This document shows positions 58,278-64,000 of a DNA stretch of 64,000 nucleotides, in pieces. The translations under genes and the position numbers were made by a program. Numbering within the stretch: position 1 is the first letter of the stretch; each line of letters starts with the position of its first letter. The stretch is taken from NCBI GenBank assembly GCA_947579665.1, contig OX388344.1:11526346-11590345 (forward strand). Reading direction: 5' to 3'. Under the pieces are notes generated by a model. It saw nothing but the letters and a program-made list of their open reading frames with translations, was not told the origin of the DNA and did not search any database. The DNA is from Sympetrum striolatum (Eukaryota; Arthropoda; Insecta; Odonata; Libellulidae).

Positions 58278-58531
58278 AAAAGAATAACATCACATAAAAA
58301 CAAAATTTTAATTACTGATGATTTGTTTCATAGAATGAGGTAAATTACAACTTCAAGATTCTCTCTGGAAACAAGTGTAATAGTTTTAGCAGGCAAAGAA
58401 AGGTTACTGCAATCATTGATCATATTCTACATGTTGTTCTATTTTTGTAATTGGTTCAGTGTTCTTCAGAATGGTGGTGGAACTTATACATAATTTTAAA
58501 GTCGATGTGAGAAGGTGCAATGAAAGACATG

Positions 58532-58537
58532 AATAAA
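58532..58537 (+). terminator. PIPOX: Candidate poly(A) signal of PIPOX
   Basis: AATAAA about 255 bases beyond the PIPOX stop codon. Confidence 0.5.
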
Positions 58538-59239
58538 GAAAGCAACCTTGTAATTTCCACCACAGAAATTATAAAGTTGCTTTCAATATATCTTTAGTCT
58601 TTCACATCACAAACAAAAGTGAATAATTGGAAAATGTACCCTTGTTTATTAAGTAGCATGAGAAATATACAATTCCAAAATGTCTATTTCTCTTCATTCA
58701 CTATTACCCTAATTTGTATATAAAGTAAATTCCCTCCTACAACCACATTTCGTTGCCTCATCAGTGCATAGGGCTGTTAATGGAGGCAATGTATGCTAAG
58801 AAGGCTTCAACATTATCTCTAGCAAAATAGTGAAAGTGGCACAGACCAACCGGCAGTAGGACAGTAGTGTTAGTTTGAAGACAGTAGTAGGACAGCCTGG
58901 TGAATTATTCTCCTACACCCCAAAAATGTAATTAAAATTTTCATGAAGAGCTTCCTCAATGGAAACATATCCAGGTGTAAAAGCACCATTCATTTGGATG
59001 TCTGGGAGGTGGTGGAATAAAAGAGATCCATCATGAGCACTCTGCAATGCGCTACTTGCAACTGCTGCAATTTGAAGAGTAAAGATTGAATGCTGGAACT
59101 ACTCAATGCAGCAGAGAAGATAAAATGAGATGTTTTCCAGTTAATTTCGGATGAAAATCAGAATAACTGAATGATGGGTATTTATTCTATTACAGAGGTA
59201 CCAAGGCTGGTAAACTTGGATGCATTAGATTTTAATCAA
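58538..59239. other. Intergenic, unrecognised
   Basis: No gene or repeat was recognised between the PIPOX 3' end and the RTE remnant. Confidence 0.4.
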
Positions 59240-60540
59240 CAAGAAATTGAAAAATAAAATGGTAAAAATCAAAGTTGAACCTGACAGGATTCACAAACTC
59301 AAGATAAATGAGCATTATTCAGTACAAATCATTCAAGTCCACTAATAGCAGCAAGAAAGAAATTGAAAACCTTTACCGAACTTTCAGTACTGAACATAAT
59401 GAGGCCCTCTACTATATAGTCATTATGGGTGATTTTAATGCACACGCAAATCAGTGGAAAGCTGAGGACACTGTCACCAGAGAGTACAGACTGGGCCAGG
59501 GAAATGAACGAGGTCACAGCTTGGTAGAGTTTGCAGAAAGTACTGATATGTACCATATATGCCGTTGTACAAGTTGACCCCTAAAATTTTGTGGTGAATT
59601 TCAGGTTTTTTACTATGTTCAGCTTATAAGTCGACCCATACAATAAGGCAACACCACTTCCCCAGCTCTATTTTATGGAAAGAAAAACTACGGTAACCAT
59701 AAATGTACGACAGCTTAAGGAATATCTACCGCGTAAGAATAAGACAGTAGAATTGTTTCTTTCATCTGCCATGTCAACTTCTCGCCTCTGCTTAACTATT
59801 ACACAAGTTTCTTGCGTTGGTATCACTCAGGCTTTACAAATAAAAATGCATTACGAAACAGAAACACAATGGTATTAAAAATTTATGATAGAAATAATGG
59901 TAATATCAAATCATGACACTGCTAAAACAACTTCCATTAACTCCTAACGCTAATTCGGATCATAACGATTATATAAACAAAAACAAACCATGATGTGCTT
60001 ATTGATCTTCATTTGTAATAAGAAAACATTGAAATCGTTCGAAATATATATTACATTTTAGTAAAATAAAAATACATATGAAGAAATGGATATAATTTAC
60101 GAGTCAAATTTATTTTAAAGATATGAAAATGGTTTATTAATTTAACTCTTTTATTATGAAAACATGTCATAACATAACATATACTATCAAACACAATTAA
60201 TGTATTTCATAATGAAATTCGTTTTATATGATATCTACTTTAATTATAATAGCCAAAAATTAGTTTCAGTAAGAAATACTTGTGGTGAGTTGTGAGAGTT
60301 TGTATACAAGTGTAAAGCAGGCAATATCACCTATTACTCCTTGGCGGTAAAGGGTTAAATTTTATGTTCGGTGTATAAGTTGATCTCTGTTTTTGTTTTT
60401 GAGAGATGTTTTTAGGCTTCAAAGGTAGACTTATGCGCCAGCATATATGGTATATTACAAATACATATGTACTTTAAGAAGAAGCCTACACACAAACAAG
60501 GAAGGAATGGAGAGATCCAAATGAAACAATTACATATTGG
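59240..60540 (+). mobile_element. RTE-like endonuclease remnant, split by a MITE
   Basis: The plus strand reads SVQIIQVH, KEIENLYRTFSTEHNEA, IVIMGDFNAHAN, GNERGHSLVEFAE and STDMY, the apurinic-type endonuclease of RTE/CFDP2-like elements with its GDFNA motif. The MITE at 59553-60450 interrupts after STDMY. Beyond it the frame continues ITNTYVL, then RKEWRDPNET, where relatives read NTFFK and RKWTWRSPNG. The element is dead through stops. Confidence 0.75.
59553..60450. repeat. 898-bp TA-flanked element with TIRs
   Basis: CCATATATGCCGTTGTACAA at the left and, in reverse complement, CCATATATGCTGGCGCATAA at the right, with TA on both sides. A second inverted pair lies inside (TTATAAGTCGACCC near 59625, GTATAAGTTGATC near 60370). 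Open frames within it are short and unrecognised. Confidence 0.75.
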
Positions 60541-61992
60541 TAGGGACATGCAAAAGTCGCAAATGCGATAACGCGAATTTTAACGCGAATTCTGCGGTTT
60601 TCCCGCGAATACGCGAATTTCGTGTTAATCGCGAATTTCACCAATTCAAACGCGATTTTCATCATTTTTTCTTCTGCTCATGCTTCTCCCACGAAAGTTT
60701 TTCCGAGGCGTATGATTAAGCCGCATTGTCCCGATAAACTTGAGGATTTGGATAGTTTTCTTAGCTAATTTTCAATAATATAAGGTAGAATAACAGTACT
60801 GCACTATTAGAATCGACGATCGTGAATGAGTCGTCAGCGAAAAATCACTGCGTTATGTTTCACCAATAGTATAAAATTTTTACGCGGCTCTAATTCATTG
60901 CTTGAAAAATATTTTGGAGATGATGAACGATCAATAAGGAAAGAAAAGTAGTAACTCATCTGATATATTTATAATGAACGTAGATAAACTACTGAGTTTA
61001 TACTGATATTATACGAAAATAATACGCGCAAGAGAGTTTTTATATACCTTTCTTGTCGAAAAGCATCAAATACGATGAAAACATTCTCGGGAACTAGTTA
61101 AAATAAAGGTGCCTTCTCGATGTCCTCAAAGTAACACATTTGAGGAAAAAAGACGAATTGTTTGTCAAGAGGATGTCTACGCCACGTTCACGCGATGTCT
61201 ACAAAGTAGCCGAAATTCCATTAGGTATTTCTTATCGCGACTACCGGCGCTCCCATTTTAATCCCGGGAAGCAGGGACGGATCCAGGGGGGTGGTCCTGG
61301 GGGTCCGGACCCCCCCGAAATATCACTTGTGCCTATTTTTCGAAAATGAAATTCGAATAACGCAAATAAAACAAAATTTAATAGGCAATCACTAGCGAAA
61401 AAATTCGTGTTTGTCTAACACAATTTTAACGTCACGTTTTGTGAAAGACGAAATATCTTCTATTTTTAAATTTTTCGATCGGACCCCCCCCAAAATTTTT
61501 TCTAAATCCGTACCTGCCGGGAAGGCTCGAAGAGTAAAGTGGTTTAAAAGCAGCTTACCTACGTTTGAGACATGGGCATCGTGACTTTATATCGATTCGA
61601 TATATTAAAAAAAGTATAATGCCGAAGGGGGCAGTGACCGCAAAACAACGCGAAGCAAAATTTCTGGACCATTGTGGACATTGTGCTGATGACAAAAGAA
61701 TATTTTGTCGTTTTTGCAATGCAACTGTTTCGTGGGAAAGGAAGGACAGCTGCACGTAGCATACCTATTGCAAGTGAAAAACAAGTCTAGCATAGAAAAA
61801 AAATTCTGCAAGTGGAAGTAGAACTATTCGGCAGGTATCAATTACAAAATTGCTCCTAACGACCAAGAAGGGAGATGCCTCCTATGAATCTGCAAAAGAC
61901 ACAATAGAAGCCTTCGTAAAAGCCAACATTCTGCTTGAGAAGGTGGACGATCCAAACATAGAAGATGGTTAAACAAATATGTAGAAGGTTAG
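60541..61992 (+). mobile_element. hAT-like transposon remnant: left end and BED-finger transposase start
   Basis: The left end TAGGGACATGC is followed by a cluster of CGCGAAT motifs (60570-60655), a typical subterminal layout for hAT. At 61619-61990 the plus strand reads REAKFLDHCGH, DDKRIFCRFCNATVSWERKD (BED/CGGBP1-like zinc finger), then in other frames EAFVKANILLEKVDDPN and RWLNKYVEG, all in the order of hAT/CGGBP1-type proteins. Several frameshifts are present. It is interrupted by a MITE and cut at the right by a Gypsy LTR. Confidence 0.7.
61272..61516. repeat. 245-bp hAT-type MITE with 8-bp target duplication
   Basis: Termini are CAGGGACGGATCCAG and, reversed, CAGGTACGGATTTAG. CCGGGAAG lies on both sides (61264-61271 and 61517-61524). 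Internal G- and C-runs (GGTCCGGACCCCCC) mark subterminal inverted blocks. It is nested in the hAT remnant. Confidence 0.9.
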
Positions 61993-62714
61993 TGTAATAT
62001 TATATTCCCGTATAGTATTATAATTATTAACTCAAGTAATATTTATACTATTTCCTAAATATTACTTCGTATTCCGATCATTTTAATACCAAGAAATAGA
62101 TTAGACGCCCAAGAACAAATCCATTTATTTATCACACATCAATCATCTCTAATAAACAACTTTAAAACATGACAACGCCAATATACTACATATCCCCACA
62201 CCCCTTTTTGATCAAAAATCTTTTTTTTTGATCACATCTAGTGATTTTCAGTTTATTCATTCAATATTCACAATCATATCGCTTGGGTGGTCGTCTTGGC
62301 CCGATTGACCTCTGCAACACTGGTTCCTGCATGCCCAGCTCGATTGGTGTGGGTTGCGGCCCTTGTTTGGTCTCATCTGTTTTGGATGTGGCCTGCTCCT
62401 CCTCGCTCTGTTGTTCCATTGGCATCTGAGTTTGAATCTCCAGTTCTCTTGGTCTTTGCGTTTCCACCTGTTGTTCTAACAGCTGTGATTCTCGCACCTC
62501 AACCATCTGTTGCTGATCCACTACTGTCGGTGCTGGTTTGTCATCCATTGCTCCTAACCTGCAGCGTAGTTGATCCGCATGTTTTCTTTTAATCTGTCCA
62601 CCAAGGAAGACTTCGTAAGAAAGCTCTCCTGTTCTCCTCTCCACCACACCAGGACGCCAACCAGGATCACAAAATCCTTCATATGGCCTATTGCTGATAA
62701 CATCTAGATTCGAA
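61993..62714 (-). mobile_element. Ty3/Gypsy LTR retrotransposon, 3' end only
   Basis: The minus strand 62714-62264 encodes the integrase C terminus: GWRPGVVERRTGELSYEV, HADQLRCR, then a Gln/Glu-rich tail and RRPPKRYD. A purine tract lies at 62192-62209 (AAAAAGGGGTGTGGGG on the minus strand), followed by a probable 198-bp LTR (61993-62190, TGTAGTAT...ATATTACA) with an internal AATAAA. Protease, reverse transcriptase, the rest of the integrase and the 5' LTR are absent. The LTR boundary at 61993 is tentative. Plus-strand open frames here are mirror frames of this coding sequence. Confidence 0.8.
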
Positions 62715-62879
62715 ATACGCAAAAAAATAAAAATTGATTTTTCAAAACCGCGAAGGTGGATGACCCCCTTAAGTGAGTAGTGGTGATTGGAAGTAAAGGG
62801 GATGGCACTGTTAATATAAGTTGATAGTCTGTATAATAATATAATTATAAACATTGGATTCGAATTTTTGATTAACTAG

Positions 62880-63560
62880 ACAAAGGGTGAGGTCAAGAAC
62901 GTTCAAGGTGTTATTAGTTTCAATTTCATGGGAAAATTAAATACTAGGATGGATACAATCCAGGATAGAGATGAAGGAAGAGAGTTGTTTTTCCCACCCC
63001 AAAAACAATAGATATCATCAACGTACCGAAAACAGCATAAAATAAATTATATCAAATGGGAATTTGAATAAAACAATTTCTATTTTAGGGTGTCCATGAA
63101 AATGTTACCTAAAACAGTGCAAGACCATATTTTTGTTCATAAAAACCACCATGGAACTGAAAAAAAGATTTCTCAAAACACACATTCGCCAACGAAAACA
63201 GGTTACTAGTTACTACTTCATCCACATTGTTCCTTTTTAGTAACCTTTCCAACACAACAACAGACTCTACACAAGGAACCCTGGTAAATGAGTTATAAAC
63301 ATCGAAAGAGTTTTGCATTGCTTGGAAATTTCAAGTCTTTCACTTTTACTTGCAAATTCCACTGAGTTTTTCACACAATGGAATAAAGTCTGATAAATTA
63401 GCAATTAAATAATTAAATTCAGTGGCCAGCTTATGACACCGGGAAGAAATGTTTGAAACCACTGGGAGGATATGGATGTCTTCCTTATGTATTTTTTGGA
63501 AGTCCATAAAGACGCGGGGGTAAAGGGTTGGATTCAGAGAGGTGAAGTTTCTCAGTCTTC
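62880..63560 (-). mobile_element. Penelope-like reverse transcriptase remnant
   Basis: From 63560 downward on the minus strand: PRVFMDFQKIHKED, VVSNISSRCHKLA, then SFDVYNSFTRVP, FEKSFFQFHGGFYEQKYGLA, and in a shifted frame FRYVDDIYCFW with the catalytic YVDD. This order matches Penelope-type RT. Stops and shifts make it non-functional. The GIY-YIG domain is not seen beside it; it occurs separately at 34-35 kb. Confidence 0.8.
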
Positions 63561-64000
63561 AATAATCATCGATTTGAACAGAGCTTCTTTAATGTTGAAG
63601 TAGATATTTTTGATACTAATGCACAAGAAAAAATTGGAAATATCTTAATGTTTGAAAATGGAACCAAGGAATTTCTGTCATACCATTCGGCCTACTTTAT
63701 TCAACTATCGAAGAGCTATAAATGGTAAAAATATCATACAATTATTTTTACAAAATTTTATTTATAGAAAAAGTGATGGAAGAATAATTAGTTAGACGTT
63801 GCTGGGAGTGATGCAATTTCAAGCGAAATCTCAGCCGAGAAAAAGCTGTGAAAGATGAGGAATAATGGATAATAATCAGATTTAGACATAAGAAGCTGCA
63901 AAGGGCCAAACTGTGACTCGGATCATTAACTATTTAAAGCAAGAGTAAGGGAGAGAATAATTAAAACAGAAAAAGGTCCAGATATAGTTAAGAGAATATG
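63561..64000. other. Right edge, unrecognised
   Basis: No gene or repeat was recognised in the last 440 bases. Confidence 0.4.

Noticed and set aside
62241..62592. Plus-strand open frames near 62.3-62.6 kb
   Set aside because: They are mirror frames of the Gypsy integrase C terminus on the minus strand.

Overview
The window looks like nuclear DNA of an arthropod, most likely an insect. It is strongly AT-rich. Its genes have short exons separated by GT-AG introns of up to about 7 kb. It carries a nuclear copy of mitochondrial ND1 that reads through only with the invertebrate mitochondrial code (TGA = Trp, AGA/AGG = Ser, ATA = Met). The transposon mix (CR1-like, RTE-like, Penelope, Gypsy, hAT, pogo/Tigger, mariner, tRNA-derived SINEs) also fits an arthropod. 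I cannot name the species.

Three conserved protein-coding genes could be assembled exon by exon. (1) The 3' end of a nucleoredoxin gene (+, four exons, 5838-14368); its first exons lie beyond the left edge or were not recognised. (2) A complete CDC45 replication-helicase gene (-, 14 exons, 44679 down to 15795), with every junction in phase, giving 562 codons plus stop. (3) A complete PIPOX-like peroxisomal sarcosine/pipecolate oxidase gene (+, 7 exons, 47276-58277), 406 codons plus stop, ending in the peroxisomal signal SRL. Nucleoredoxin and CDC45 converge tail to tail (about 1.4 kb between stops). CDC45 and PIPOX diverge head to head (2.6 kb between start codons). The CDC45 side of that gap has a CCAAT box and an E2F-type site. 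I see no pathway link between the three genes.

Nearly everything else is transposon-derived. 0-5.8 kb: SINE fragments, two CpG-rich stretches and hAT-like termini. 5.8-15.8 kb: nucleoredoxin introns. 15.8-44.7 kb: CDC45 introns holding the ND1 NUMT, two families of small foldback elements, CR1-like and RTE-like remnants, and an inverted pair of Penelope-like 3' ends that each carry a hammerhead-ribozyme motif. They also hold two stretches built of ~170-bp units, each with a tRNA B-box-like GGTTCGANNCC, one of them interrupted by a SINE and by a nearly intact Tigger element. 47-58 kb: PIPOX introns with a perfect 47-bp-arm palindrome flanked by an 8-bp target duplication, a LINE, and TA-flanked MITEs including a mariner deletion derivative. 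58.3-64 kb: nested transposon debris (RTE endonuclease split by a MITE, a hAT split by a MITE and then by a Gypsy 3' end, and Penelope reverse transcriptase).

The least explained structure is the B-box repeat (23.9-25.1 kb and 39.8-43.9 kb). The paired hammerhead motifs, the palindromic MITEs and the GC-AG intron in CDC45 are also worth checking. Family names are my recognition of motifs; no database search was run.
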